From contig NC_052409.1 in NCBI RefSeq assembly GCF_009389715.1, positions 4,701,775 through 4,765,774 of the forward strand: a stretch of 64,000 nt of DNA, in the 5' to 3' direction. The first letter of the stretch is position 1. Each line of letters starts with the position of its first letter. The DNA is from Phoenix dactylifera (Eukaryota > Streptophyta > Magnoliopsida > Arecales > Arecaceae). Positions 12,701-23,100 of the stretch are shown here, one piece after another. The notes under the pieces were generated by a model. That model made no database searches. It saw only the letters and a program-made list of their open reading frames with translations, and was not told the origin of the DNA. The position numbers were made by a program, and so were the translations under genes.

Positions 12701-14609
12701 CATTTTGGAAAATTTCATGGAGTGTGTACATAATATTGTTCTTCATGTTTGTCCCAGTTGAGGTTTTTATTCCTCAGTCTATAAAAACCAAATTTGTTAC
12801 TTCATTTTAAGCTCATTTTACAGGCTTAGTTGATAACCATGAGCTTGTAGTGCTGTGTTAGGTGATGCATGAATGAGATGCTGAATTTCATTAGAAACAA
12901 CTTTTAGATTTTACTACTTTACATGTCTTGATTTGTGGTGTGTGTCTATGGAATTGGTTAAGACTAAGCATGCTAATTAATTCTTGCTTCATTTTTAAAT
13001 TTTCTTGTATCATTTATTAAGTTGGTTCTTCTTACCAGCGCAAAACAATGGCGTGAAGGGGACTGGATGTGCAGTAACTGCAACAATCACAATTTTGCAT
13101 CTCGTTCTTATTGCAATAGGTACTATTCTGTTTTGTGAACGCTTTATAAGATTATCGATGAGCATGGTTTAAATCTGCAAGCATTTTTGTTCATTTGTGA
13201 ACAACATGATAATTATCTAGTTTACTTTAGCAAAAAGTGTTGCAGTGAAACAATAAGAGATACCATGATCAGTACTGATGGATTACTTGGTTTAATGAAC
13301 TGATCTGTCTTGCAGTTAATATTATTCATAAAGCTCTGGCTCTTTGCTGTTCTTTAATTTGAAACATCTACATTATGGATAACTGTAAGCAAAAATCTTA
13401 TCTGTCTATGTACAGGGACTACTTTGATATGTTAGGATCTGTCAGCTAATCTTTTTTTAAGCTTACACATATTCTCACAGCAAAGCCTATGTTTACATAT
13501 TATTTTTAAAATTGAACAGCTAAAGTAAATCCCGCCGAAGTGTAGAAAAAACCAGTTGGACATGATGGTAATGAACTAATGAACTACAATACTGATTTCA
13601 GTAAAATAATGTATGTAAAAGACAAATTACAAGTTGACAATTAACTAATTTCAGCAGTCATGGCCATTCTTGATGAAGAACAGAACATCACTGAGAGTAT
13701 CTCAGATTGGATTCTCAGAGGTAGAGCAAGTGAAATTCCTGAGGAATAACAATCTGTGGTTAATGGTCAATAATTAATATTTTTGTTATGCATTAAGATG
13801 TTTTAGATTTCACATTTTTACAATGTACCACCCTGTAGACTCACTGACTTCAGCAATCATCACATTTCCATGGATGGTAATTATGTAATTTGTCCATATA
13901 TAAGGTTTGTTCAGCTCATTTGTTGGATACTCGTTTCATTGTTTTGATTTTTAACCTATTAGTTGTCATCTAGTGTTCAAAAGCAACAACTTCACACGCA
14001 TCATCCTCACCAAAATTCTCATTACAGTTTAGATAGTTCAAGTATGTCCAGCTATCCACCACATGCATTGCATGTGCCTGGCAATAGCATGTATGATGTG
14101 AGATATCTAAATTAGCATCAAATATGCAACAGAAAATTCCATAATATATCCACCAAAAAGCAGTACATCTGTGATGCAATCATTGGTCCATGGAGTTTCT
14201 TGTTAGAGTGTTCTTTATTGTAAAATTTTTAGATAGTTCTTCGGGCACGAATTATGAAATCAATAATTTTATCAGTATTCCTGTTTCTGTTTATTTGTCA
14301 TGTAGCATCCACAATGAAGCAATGCTTGTGGGTGTAATTCATAGTTTTTAAGATTTTAAGACATCTTTTCAGTCTCCAATTGCCTTGTTTCACTCTCTGA
14401 AACTCGGATATTATCAATTTGATGTTGACTGCTAATTGATCCTGATTGCTTTCAGTTGCCCTTTGGTTTTATTGTGCTGATTCAATTTTCTTTTCGGGCC
14501 CAATTATTCTAATATCATTCAATTGGTGGATCGGCGATTCTGAATATTTTCTTCATGCAGATGTAAAGTTCAGAAAGAAGTTGCTTTGCACTCTGGAAGC
14601 GTTGGGTAG
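720..14609 (+). CDS. RanBP2-type zinc finger protein (four fingers), 7 exons
   Basis: Exons: 720-891, 8535-8932, 10812-10890, 11752-11843, 11931-12106, 13039-13119, 14561-14609. All introns are GT-AG and the joined frame is 1047 nt (348 residues). Four RanBP2-type fingers follow the W-x-C-x2-C-x3-N-x6-C-x2-C pattern: C13/C16/C27/C30, C56/C59/C70/C73, C178/C180/C191/C194 and C317/C320/C331/C334. Finger 3 has only one residue between its first two cysteines. Between fingers 3 and 4 lies a Q/S/G-rich linker without a recognisable domain. Fingers of this type bind single-stranded RNA in the ZRANB2 family, so an RNA-binding nuclear role is likely but inferred. ATG 720 was chosen because finger 1 follows at once and its context (GGGATGG) is good. 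An AATAAA at 14738-14743 is a possible poly(A) signal. Intron 1 is 7.6 kb because a copia element sits in it. The exon model is firm; exact function is not. Confidence 0.87.
972..1081. repeat. Left copy of 110-bp direct repeat flanking the copia element
   Basis: Bases 972-1081 recur at 6280-6391 with almost no change; the right copy has two extra T in a T run. The pair brackets the copia insertion in intron 1 of the zinc-finger gene and is far longer than the ~5-bp target duplication that copia integration makes. Confidence 0.9.
1082..1678 (-). repeat. 3' LTR of copia element (complete)
   Basis: 597 bp beginning TGTTAGG and ending CCAACA on the plus strand, with short inverted ends (TGTT / AACA). 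It is followed on the plus strand by a pyrimidine tract that is the complement of the polypurine tract. A 77-codon frame (1326-1559, minus) inside it recurs unchanged in the other LTR; I see no family resemblance in it. Confidence 0.93.
1696..5688 (-). CDS. Copia gag-pol polyprotein, uninterrupted 1330 residues
   Basis: A single open frame encodes the whole polyprotein. In order: gag region (~15-195); CCHC zinc knuckle (CYHCGKLGHMKREC, 233-246); aspartic protease with DSGAS at ~296-300; GAG-pre-integrase HHCC region (HKRLGH ~425-430, C456/C459); integrase core with Asp487, Asp549 and the ENGVAER block at ~579-585; reverse transcriptase with DVKTAFLHG at ~922 and YVDD at 1008-1011; RNase H with ALSTTEAEYIA at ~1216. 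All catalytic motifs I checked are present and no stop or frameshift interrupts the frame, so the copy may be autonomous apart from its damaged 5' LTR. The start Met lies ~50 bases inside the primer-binding site. Confidence 0.96.
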   Translation of the reverse strand: MTRMEDSIGGMIKLTSSNYAIWKPRMEDILYCKDLYEPIHGDEARPKEKTDKEWEIMNRKTVAQIRQWVDQTVFHHVAQETNAFSLWKKLEAMYERKTAQNKASLIRRLVNLKYKDGKSVTEHLNDFQGLVNQLTTMKLVLDEELQVLLLLSSLPDSWETLVVSLSNSAPDGKVTLDMVKDSMLNEEVRRKEQGISPEAEALVTERRGRSKSKYPYNRDKSRGRSKSRKGIKCYHCGKLGHMKRECRALKREQNTEKGEAKTEKKDVTAVAADADVIVVSDGCVNLAYEDSNWVIDSGASFHITPHGGFFTSYTSGDFGCVRMGNDGLSKIVGMGSVCLETNTGCKLLLKDVRHVPDIRLNLISTGKLDDEGYSNHFGEGKWKLTKGSLLIARGKKNNTLYMMQAKLKKGEVNTIDDDFSTKLWHKRLGHMSEKGLQILAKKELLPNTKGVSLKTCVDCLAGKQHRVAFHRTPISRKINILDLIHSDVCMMDSRTLGGAFYFVTFIDDHSRKVWAFALKSKDQVLDIFKHFHVMVERETGKKLKCIRADNGGEYRGPFEKYCKDYGIKLQKTVPKTPQENGVAERMNRTIVERIRCMLSHAKLPKPFWGEAMRTAVDLINLSPSAPLDGDVPERVWTGKDVSYSHLKVFGCKTFVHIPKDERSKLDGKSKECIFLGYGHEEFGYRLWDPKDKKVIRSRDVVFFEDQFIEDFGKQEKPKYLNSSPINLDPVPPPMVHDDDRGDVQDDSEHSDTGASEGSTGDNGHSEASEYGELSSQSEMTEPEVRRSTRQHRASSRYPASEYIFLTDEGEPECIQEVQNHKDKDKWFQAMQEEIKSLYENHTFDLVKLPKGKRLLKNKWVYRLKEDESGLKPKYKARLVVKGFGQKKGIDFNEIFAPVVKMSSLRIILGLAASMDLEIEQLDVKTAFLHGDLEEEIYMEQPEGFKTKGKEHLVCKLKKSLYGLKQAPRQWYKKFDSFMMGHDYKRTKSDHCVYVQRFSDGDFIILLLYVDDMLIIGRDTNKIDRLKKDLSKSFAMKDMGPVKQMLGMRISRDRKIKKLWLSQEKYIERMLERFNMEKAKPISSPLANHFKLTNKQCPTNEREKEEMQKVPYASAVGSLMYAMVCTRPDIAYAVGVVSRFLSNPGKEHWAAVKWILRYLRGTSKACLCFGNGKTMLEGFTDADMAGDIDTRKSTSGYMMTFAGGAVSWQSKLQKCVALSTTEAEYIAVTEACKEMLWMKRFLQELGLKQDKYTLFCDNQSAIHLSKNPSFHSRSKHIDVRYHWIRDVLEEKLLHLEKIHTDENGSDMMTKILLKKKHDICMLKASLVEPLT
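5728..5739 (-). other. Primer-binding site of copia element (initiator tRNA-Met type)
   Basis: On the minus strand TGGTATCAGAGC lies two bases inside the 5' LTR end. It is complementary to the 3' end of plant initiator tRNA-Met, the usual primer of this group, and fixes the minus-strand orientation of the element. Confidence 0.92.
5742..6266 (-). repeat. 5' LTR of copia element, outer end truncated
   Basis: Aligns with 1082-1606 at a constant offset of 4660 bases. After 6266 the identity stops: the last ~72 bp present in the other LTR (1607-1678) are missing. They are replaced by a short unmatched stretch (6267-6279) and then the 110-bp direct repeat. Because this is the promoter-side outer end on the minus strand, the loss may affect U3 function. 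Confidence 0.9.
6280..6391. repeat. Right copy of 110-bp direct repeat flanking the copia element
   Basis: Matches 972-1081. The sequence after it (from 6392) is the natural continuation of intron 1, so this copy probably marks the original right flank. Confidence 0.9.
6392..8534. other. Remainder of intron 1, zinc-finger gene
   Basis: AT-rich intron sequence without convincing coding potential. It has a short TTC run at ~6706-6723. The acceptor AG at 8533-8534 precedes exon 2, which completes finger 2. Confidence 0.7.
9930..10350 (+). pseudogene. LINE RNase H tail fragment in intron 2
   Basis: From 10132 one frame reads HVHGEENRPADWLVK and runs to a stop at 10273-10275. This is the typical C-terminal part of the RNase H domain of plant L1-type LINEs (R-x-A-D-W motif). 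Upstream is decayed. A run of 22 C at 10325-10346 follows in place of a clear poly(A). It is a dead remnant inside intron 2 of the zinc-finger gene. Confidence 0.55.
10704..10822 (+). repeat. 60-bp tandem duplication spanning the exon 3 splice acceptor
   Basis: Two nearly identical 60-bp units (about 10704-10762 and 10764-10822). Each contains the polypyrimidine tract, the CAG acceptor and the next bases TGTAAGAAATG. The upstream acceptor (AG at 10750-10751) would read Cys-Lys-Lys-stop. The downstream one (10810-10811) continues the zinc-finger frame, so only the second is productive. Confidence 0.93.
12107..14560. other. Introns 5 and 6 of the zinc-finger gene
   Basis: Intron 5 (12107-13038) and intron 6 (13120-14560) are AT-rich and hold only the 81-bp exon 6. 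I see no repeat or coding signal in them that I can name. Confidence 0.6.
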
Positions 14610-16800
14610 CGTAGCTCCTTTATTCCCAGACATGGCTGATTGGTCTTAGAACCTAATTGAAGGTTGGTCTTAGAACCTACCAACCTACTTGATGGGAAGA
14701 AAACCATCAGACTAGAAGTGGGTTTTTTCTAGTGCTGAATAAACATTCACCGGTGTGCTTAGTTTTGTTTATATTCTTATAGTACAGATTCATTGGTAAT
14801 GTGCCTTCTCTTGGCTGATTTCAAACAAATATGTGCTCATAAGATGTTAATATTTGAGTTCTTAACTGAAGATGTAACATGGATGTAATTTTGAAGATTA
14901 TGCCGCGTATCTGTTAGTTTTACAAAGTATATGCAACTGGCCCTAACCAAAATGTTTTAGGTCAAGCTTCATCTGCAGGCCCTTCGATGTATGGACGCCC
15001 TGGATGTTGGAAAATGTGTTAACCATGCATCTAATTGTTTGTGGTGAAACTCATTCTAAGTTGGTCTTTCTTCTTATACTTCCTAACAAGTAGATTCTGA
15101 GTTGTTCTTTCTCTTAAACAGGAGAATGGTCTACAATGCTGCTCAGATCCTCCAGAGACCATGATGTAAGGAGGATCATGGCATTTGGGCATGACATTCA
15201 TGGCTCTTTCATGAATGCTTCCACCCCCTTTCTTATATATCAACTCTTAGTTTCATATTTTTAACTCTTCATCGAACTAACATCTTCTTGCAGCTATATT
15301 TGTTTATCATGCTATATTGTACTATTTATTTATTATAAATTTTAGCATTTACAGTGCTCTCATTCCATCTAGAGGAGTTTATACGCTGATGAACATGGAA
15401 TAAATCTTATAATATAAATCTATACATATAGTTTAATTTTTGGTAATAATGTGAATCTTTTTTACTTGATATATGACCTTAGTAAGGTGGGGCTTCTAAA
15501 TGTCTTGGATTAAACTTGAACTGATAAACCCAGCCAGTGGAAATTTACTTCAACTCTAGATAGAAATGTTGAATGCAAATTAAACCGAGTAGAACCTAAA
15601 CTCGAGGCAGCTACATCCAAAATTTTCCAGTGAATTAAATGGATTGAGCTCTCATCCAATCTTGCAAAGCTCTCATACAAAAGTGGCAGCAAAAATTAAA
15701 GAGAGAAATGTTACTGTTTTATAAATATCTAATTCAGTATATTGCAATGTAACCTTTTTGTATAGTTTCAAGTTGTTGAGGGCCTATTCGGAAATTGTCT
15801 CTGTAGCTCCGGCTTCCTCCCTGCCCTCCTACGCTCTTTTTTTCCCACTGATTGGCCATGAAAACTTTCAAAACAGACACTAAACTGAATAAAATCGTGG
15901 GGTCTTTCTCTATAGATTTTTATACAAGACTTAGGTATTAGATAACCTATATATAATTGGCCTATAAAAGTAATGTGGATCAATAGGCGATTCTCCTTGC
16001 AGCAGTGAATGGTGAAAAATTTATTGAAATCCATATTATGAAACCACCTGTATGATTTAATTATGTGGTGCTTTTTTACCTTAACGAACATGTTAAGAGA
16101 ATCATAAATCAAATATATTATGCAAGAAAAAAAATAATTCGGTAGCATAGAAATATTCTACATGTCCTTTCTAGTAATTATGGGTCGGTAAATAGAAAAA
16201 ATTCAAGTAAGCCATGTAACTTTTTTTATTTTTTTTTTTCAATTGTGATTTTGATAGTCTCAAGAACTTCTCCATGAAAAATGCTAAAAGCCACTCATTT
16301 AATCACTTGTCAGATTATCAATTTGATGTGATAATCGATAATTACCAAATCAATATTAGAGCCTCATCTCACATCACCCAACCCTATTTTATGACACTAA
16401 TCCCTAACTTCAACATCAGCGTAGTGACATGGGTGATCAGCCGAATGGTGACCGGAGGGATGATGAGTAGTAGTATTAATGAGAATACTTTACTAACATC
16501 AAAATTCTTTATTATATTATTTAATAAGAAATATTTTGAATTTTTAATAATATATATGAATTATTTACGGTGTTAGCATATCAAAAAGCTAATGAGAGCA
16601 ATTTGTTAGCTGCACTTGCACAACAACTGGGTAACAATTTTATTATATATTGTTCATGTAGTTGGCATTGCTGACGAGGTATCAATAAGCGATGTTGTCC
16701 ATATACATATATCTTTATATAGTAAATATCTAAAATAATATTTTTTTGAAAAATATTATATTTAATATTTTGTTGTATATAAATAATATTTTATTTAGAA
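14610..16800. other. 3' flank of zinc-finger gene and intergenic DNA
   Basis: The first ~150 bases are probably 3' UTR (AATAAA at 14738-14743). Beyond that, AT-rich sequence with only short chance frames, such as 15768-16148 minus; no coding or repeat assignment can be supported. Confidence 0.5.
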
Positions 16801-17354
16801 TAATTATGCTCTTAGTCCTCCGAGTTTTACAAGTATTTTTAAAGTCTTTATAGTTTAAAAATCTCTAATTAGGCAACTTAATATAGTTCTTCCCGCCAAT
16901 TTTCGGCACTACAAAGTTGCATGTGATGCACATATAATATTTTTTTTCTTGCCCGCATCAATATCTAACATATGGGTAAAGATGGAGGATAATGATTGAC
17001 TGAAAATTTTTATTTTGATGATATGATACATGGGTGATGATGCGGCACCCAACATATGTGATAGTGAAATTTTCAATTCAAAAGTAACCAATTGCCAGGT
17101 GCCATATCATCATTTATATGCCACATCATCAAAATAAAAATTTTCAGATATTATATCATTTCGTCATCCATATATTGGTGTCAGTACGGAAAAGAATATC
17201 ATGTGCAACATTTCGCGGCTGAAAATTGGCCAGAATCAGCCAGTAAAACCACACCAAATCACACTTAAAGATCGAATGATCTAATTAAAAAAATTTAAAC
17301 TATAAAAATTATTTAAAAATGCTTGCGAAGATGGCAGGACCAAAAGCATAATTT
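16801..17354. mobile_element. Non-autonomous element with long imperfect terminal inverted repeats
   Basis: The two ends are mirror images over more than 100 bases. ATTATGCTCTTAGTCCT at the left pairs with the complement of AGGACCAAAAGCATAAT at the right, and the arms continue through matching Tatagttt-aa-rich blocks to an inner pair around 16997 and 17130. The ~550-bp size, lack of coding capacity and long arms suit a fold-back or MITE-type DNA transposon relic. A clean target duplication was not found. It ends ~100 bases before the presumed promoter and leader of the coiled-coil gene. Confidence 0.65.
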
Positions 17355-18576
17355 ACGTTTTACTTAATACTCCAGTCTCATGTTTATAATTCATTATTCG
17401 GCCCAAGTATCCTTTCCCCTTATCCATCTACGTAAGAAGGTCATTTCCATCTTTAGATCTCATCCCCGGATCAGCCCACCAACCCAAAGCACAGGATAAA
17501 AGACGGGGTAAGAAGCCGGCAACGGCGGACCGATGCCTCCGTAGGTACCAATTTTCGGATCTCGGCGCCTGGATTTGATTCTTGTTCTCCTCCGAATCGA
17601 TCGTTTTCCGCTTCATGTTGGAAATCGTCGCAAAACTAGGGCTAGGGTTTTATGAGTTCAATGGTTTCTCCGTAACGAAACAGTTTATAGTTCTTTCCGA
17701 TTCTTAAAACAGGGTAATGTGGAGCTATTGACTGATTAGGGCTTATAGGTTTTTATCGGACGTTAGGAGTTCCCAAGATGTCATCTTTAATCGTTCTTAA
17801 TTGATTATATTTGGAGCTTTGTTTTCTTTGCTATTGCTGATTCATATTCTCTTTGGCTGTATGGTTTTCATGTTTAGTTATGTGTTTTAAATTCTCTCAT
17901 TGAAGTACGAATGTTGAGTAGAAGGTCCCAATGCCCCTTGATTTATTTATTTTTTCCTGATATTTTATTTTTTAATGAGCTGGCACCAAAGCTTTCTCCT
18001 TTCCATCCATATACTGCTTAGGTCCTGTCTATTGATATATCTTTAATTCTTCATACAAGCATGTACATTAACGTTCAGGTTAGAGTGTGTATCTAAATTG
18101 TTACTTGATCAGTAGGAGTGAAACTAGTGACTTTTTGAAACTTTGGATGTGATTCAACGGTTTTTGCTTGTGTTTTAGTAGGAATTACTGACATATTTAT
18201 TACTCCAAATTCTCTAGTTACCCTGATTCACAAAACAGCTGAAGATATGTATGGGCTTCTTCACTTGAGTGTTTCTTCTTTCTTTTACATGCCAAGGAAA
18301 GCTTTTGACCTGTCCATTAGGCTGCTATGTCTACAAGACTCTGTACATGTGACTCTATTACTTGGTTTTACAAGCCTAGATGTTTGGTGCTTTTTTTTTC
18401 CTGTTAAAGTCAATGAAGATCACGGTTACTTATTAAGTAGGTGTTAGTAAATGTAATTAATAGAATATACATTTAGCGATTCCTTGCTCTCTTTTATTAT
18501 TTTATTATCTTAATAGATCATTTTCTCTTGTTCAGACAATAACAGGTCTCGCCATGCCACAACATAGTGAGAGGTT
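17355..18576 (+). promoter_or_regulatory. Promoter, non-coding first exon and 5' UTR intron of the coiled-coil gene (inferred)
   Basis: A GC-richer patch at ~17450-17640 ending in GCTAGGGTTTT looks like a plant 5' leader. A donor-like GGTAATG follows at ~17713, and a clear acceptor (TTGTTCAG, AG at 18534-18535) precedes the coding exon. This suggests a ~0.8-kb intron in the 5' UTR. The exact transcription start is unknown. Confidence 0.45.
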
Positions 18577-18610
18577 ATGGAGAATCAAGTTGAGGATAGT
18601 GGGTTGTTGA
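18554..18610 (+). promoter_or_regulatory. Upstream ORF overlapping the main start codon
   Basis: ATG at 18554, 23 bases before the main ATG and in another frame, opens an 18-codon frame that stops at TGA 18608-18610, inside the main coding sequence. If it lies on the mature mRNA, ribosomes starting here would bypass the main start. Its context is weaker (GCCATGC) than that of the main ATG (GTTATGG). Confidence 0.5.
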
Positions 18611-20109
18611 CCCTGAAAAGTCCATGTAATGAGACAGACATCACTTGGAGGCAGGTGTTGGAGTGGCAACAATCTCAAGTTGAAACATTAGAAGAAAAAC
18701 TTTTGGAGGTTAAGGCTAATACCCAATATTCTGAGGATGCAGCGAAAAGTGAGTTAGAATTTCTTTGGTGCAGAGTCAAAACTACTGAAAAATTGATAGC
18801 CAACTTGAAATCAGAGGCTAGAATTATGGCTGATCCTCATTTAACCTATACTTCATTTGGGATTAAATATCAAGAGGGGGTCGGGTTTATTGATAAGTGT
18901 GGCATACCATTAGCTGGTTGGTCTAAGGATGTTGATCTTTCTTCTTTTGAAAGCTCAGATGAGGAGACACAACTGGCAGGTAGCATTAACATTGGATCCA
19001 TTGATGCTAATGATGGAGCATATATTAGTGATATCTTGAAGTCAGTTCATATTGTAACAAATGTAATGGAATCTCTTGTTAAGAGGGTTATAATGGCAGA
19101 AACTGAAGCTGCTAGTGAAAAAGAAAAAGTGAAGTTTGGTTTGGAAGAAATTGAAAAGAAAACGCTCCAAATCGAGACCATGTCGGCAAAGGTTGAAGAG
19201 ATGGAGAAGTTTGCAGTGGGTACAAATAGTATTTTGAATGAAATGTGGCAGAAGGTTGAAGATATGGTACAAGAAACATCCAGGCAAAGACAACGAGCTG
19301 CAGAAAGTGAACAGGAGCTTTGTCATGTGAAGCGGGATTTCGAGTCACTAAGATCCTATGTTAGCAGTCTTATCAGTGTCAGAGAAACCCTTCTTTTGTC
19401 AGAGAAGCAATTTCAAACAATCGAGAAGCATTTCGACCGGTACTTTTGTTGTATATTACTTGATCCAGAGTTTTTTTAAAACATTTAGAAACATAAGAGT
19501 TACCTGTTAGCTGGAACGCAGCACAACAGAACCCACCTAACAATTTAAAATTGATCCATCTTGGTTAATTACAAAAATGTGCTCGACAACCAAAATTCTG
19601 AATTTAGATGTATCATGCATGAACATGAAACTTTTGAATACAAGAGCTTAGAAGGTATCTGTCCTATAATGCATGGATATCCATCCTCGCTACCTAATTA
19701 TTATGCGAAATTAATATTACTTCTATACAATTACTCTAATTTGCAGAACTTTTATTTTCTTAATTGTGTGTCACTTAGCTCCTAATCATTCATAGCTAAT
19801 AAATAAATGACAACAGAGCATATGCTAACTACATTTGTCTGTATTTATTTTTTATTTGTAAAAGAATCTATTAATGTGGAAGTTGGCATGCACAGGATAA
19901 TTTTATGACAGACTCAAATTGTTGCATGGAACAGGCTAATTGCCAAGACCACTCATCTGGAGAACGAGAAGATGCAGAAAGAAGCTGAAGTTCAGAAGCT
20001 CATGGAGGAGAATGTTAGTCTAAGAGCCCAGTTGGACAAGAAGGAAACACAACTGCTGGCCATAAATGAACAGTGCAAGTTCATGGCATTGAACAATTCT
20101 AGCATCTAG
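18577..20109 (+). CDS. Plant coiled-coil protein of unknown function, 2 coding exons
   Basis: Exons 18577-19439 and 19935-20109 join in phase (CG|G) into 1038 nt, 345 residues. The N-terminal ~85 residues are rich in Glu/Lys/Leu heptads. A conserved-looking block follows with GVGFIDKCGIPLAGWS at ~108-123. A second, longer coiled coil runs from ~150 to the end (IEKKTLQIETMSAKVEEME, then KDFES-like and MEENVSLRAQLDKKE segments). There is no signal peptide and no membrane segment; the protein ends NNSSI without a C-terminal anchor. That argues against the WIT and KASH-type WIP nuclear-envelope coiled-coil families, which I considered. I recognise the wording as a conserved plant family but cannot assign a function. 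The 3' UTR may be spliced (donor-like GGTAAAG at ~20156, AATAAA at 20812). Confidence 0.85.
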
Positions 20110-23100
20110 TTCATCATTTAGTATCCATCTTGCGACCCCAAGGCTTCCTTATGATGGTAAAGTTCCTTCAATCATACTGGGTATTACTTTTTTGCTTTGC
20201 AAACTAAGATTCTTCCAGTATTGCATTTTCCATATAAGAGGCTGGCAGTTAGTGGACCTGCATCTATTACTTGAAACAAGAATTATTGAAACTCACACTA
20301 GTAGTAGGTGCGCCATGACATATTAGGTCATTAGTTATCAAAAGTAACACTTTAATTCATTCATAGAGTTGAAATCTCATGATATAGAAGTATATTCCTG
20401 TCATCATCCTTTATTTATGTCCTCATCTATTCAGGTATGCTTAAAGGAAGAGTGCAACATGGGGGAAGCAAGACAATATTTTTGAAGGATACATGTGCAT
20501 GCTTGTATCTGTGATTTGCCTTTGCTTTCCAATTGGATATCAGATGGCCACTGAGTGGTTCTTAAACTTCTAATTCTAAACCTTTGAAATAACATGAAAC
20601 CTGCTGTCATTTGTTGGGAAAAAAAAAGCCCTATCTGAATTGTACAGTCTTTTATTTACTCTGGGTTATGTGACATGTCTATATTATACCCAAAAAGAAA
20701 AAAACCTAATCTTCTGTTAGTTATTTCAATGTGTCATTGTTGAATTCCATGTTGGCAGATTCTGTGCATCAGATGGTATGAGAACAGTGGAACCTTAATC
20801 TAAAAGTTTACAATAAAAGGTGTCCTGTAAATTGTGTGGTTTTCCTTTTAAACTATGCTTTGTATGAAACATGATCACTCATTTATCTGGTCACCTATCC
20901 AATTGTTGCATTTTATATGGAAGGAACCAACTAAGATTCATTAGCTTATCTCTGAAAATACTTAAAAGAAAAATGCCTATATGTGCTGTTTCTATAATTC
21001 TCCTTCTATGTTATTTTTACCTTTCCAATTTTAGTTGCCTTGTTAGCTGGCACTATTGCTTTCAGGATTTACTAATGACAAAGCATCTGCATTATGACTG
21101 GACCAGACATGGGTTTAGGTTGCTGGGCATTTTATTTTGGCAATGAGATGAAAATTAGAGAAAATGCCAACTGGCCAGATGGTAAAGTCTCTTGGTTGTG
21201 TGCAACCAAACCTGCCTTCACTAAGGGTGGTTTATTTTAGGGGTTTTGAGGGAGGGATAAAGGGGGTTTGAATAGGCCAGGCCCAGTTTTAGGCTGGGGT
21301 TGAAAGCTTTTGCTTGAGCCCAGTCTTACATGAAGCTGGCCAGAGAATATTAGTCTGAACCTGGTCCTGGCCTAGGCTCTAGGGGGGTCCAGTTTATCTT
21401 TTACCAATATTAAGAGCCTAGGCCAAGATATGATCAGCAGGCCCTAGCTGGAACTAATTCAAGCCAACGCATATGGAGCCTAGGTTAGGCACTGGGAAAA
21501 AAAGCTGAGCCTGTGCCCGAATTTCTACAGGCCATAGCCTCTGGGCCTAATTTGCACATTGACAATTGTAGAAGGCTAAGCCTGTTGTTGAGTCCATAAA
21601 ATTAAAAAGAAAAAATGAAACAACTTAGTCCAATTTATTATCATCTTGCTTTTTTTGGTTTCAGTTAGTTTGTAGGGTTTTGCAGTTTCAGTTTTTGTAG
21701 TTGCTTCAGTTTTATATGCTTTTATGTTCTTATTTTCTGTTTTTTTTGGTCATTTAAATTTTCATGTTTTAGGCAATGGTTGGTTGTTTCTCAGTTCTTG
21801 CACATATGTAAGTGTCATTTTGGTAGTTTCGGTCGATAATTATTCATTTACAATATATTTGGTACTGCTTTCTAATGTGAGAGGCCAGCAACCTGGAGGT
21901 TGCATTTGATATGGAACATATGGGTTTATGTAGGCAATCTCGTCAAAACTAGTTTCACCATATTTGGTAAGAGATGTGATATTATTATTAGAATTGTCTG
22001 CTGTTACTGCTGTTACCCCATTTTCTCGGAACTTTTATATAATCAAGACTGAAAGGGGAGGTCATGGAGAAGACAGGAGAAGCACCATAAAAAGTTTGAG
22101 CTAAATGGTTCCATGGAAAGTGAACATTAATGAATATGCTTGAAGATGCTTCATATGCTGCATTGTGCTTTATGTGGTATTCCTTTTATGTTGTGCTGAT
22201 CATGCTAGTCTTTATCCATCTTTATCCATCCCAACCAAAAAAAAAAAGAAAATTTCTCACTTGAAGTGGATGTGGAATTATCTGAACACAATAAACATGT
22301 TTCTGCATCCATGTGTATGGGCTGTCAGTTTAGGTTTCAATTATACATGCTTGAGTTATAATCTTAATTATACCTGTTAATATTGTATTCCTGTTGTACT
22401 TGTTAATGTCAGAATAGTAACATATGCATATCTGTATCTTTATTCTACCACAAACATTATGATCCTACTGTGACTGCAGGAAAGTGAACTTGTTTTGGAG
22501 GAAAAAAGGTGGCCATAACCTGCCTCAGTTACCAAGAGCAAGGAAATAGTCCCCTGATCCTGAAGAGCAGAGTGAGGAGAGAGAACAAAAACTGTCGGTA
22601 ATCTGGATTGCATTTGGTGCTTGAAAGAGCAAGCAAGTGCAACATATATTAAGGATTAGGGTGCAAAGGACCATTTGAGAAGCAAGATGCTCTATTTCTC
22701 AACATATTTTCATCCAATTAATCTGTGACATGATTCAATACATGCACCATTTAGCTAGAGGTCTTGGACCTTATGCCTCTTGTGTGTTCTGGAGTGCTTG
22801 GATGTAGATGCATGTAAAAAGAAGCCAAATCATGGCTTGTATGTGGTCGGCATGATTATTGCAAGAATTCCAAGTTTCTTTCTGTTCTTTTGTGTGTCCA
22901 CTAAGAGGATGGTTCTCAAATTGTGTTACAGGGTACCGTCGGCACAGTTTCCTGAGGGGCTAAAACAGGCCCCCTTTTTGCCACATAATAGAATAGCAAG
23001 ATGGTGAGATTGAGACACAGCATTGCATGGAATGTTTGCGGAGATGTAATACATGCAGGAGGACGCCTGAAAGTGCTTTTCACTGCTAATGAACCATTGA

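Noticed and set aside
18577..20109. Identification of the coiled-coil gene as a WIP or WIT nuclear-envelope protein
   Set aside because: There is no C-terminal membrane anchor or VVPT-type tail, and the sequence wording does not fit those families; left as uncharacterised.
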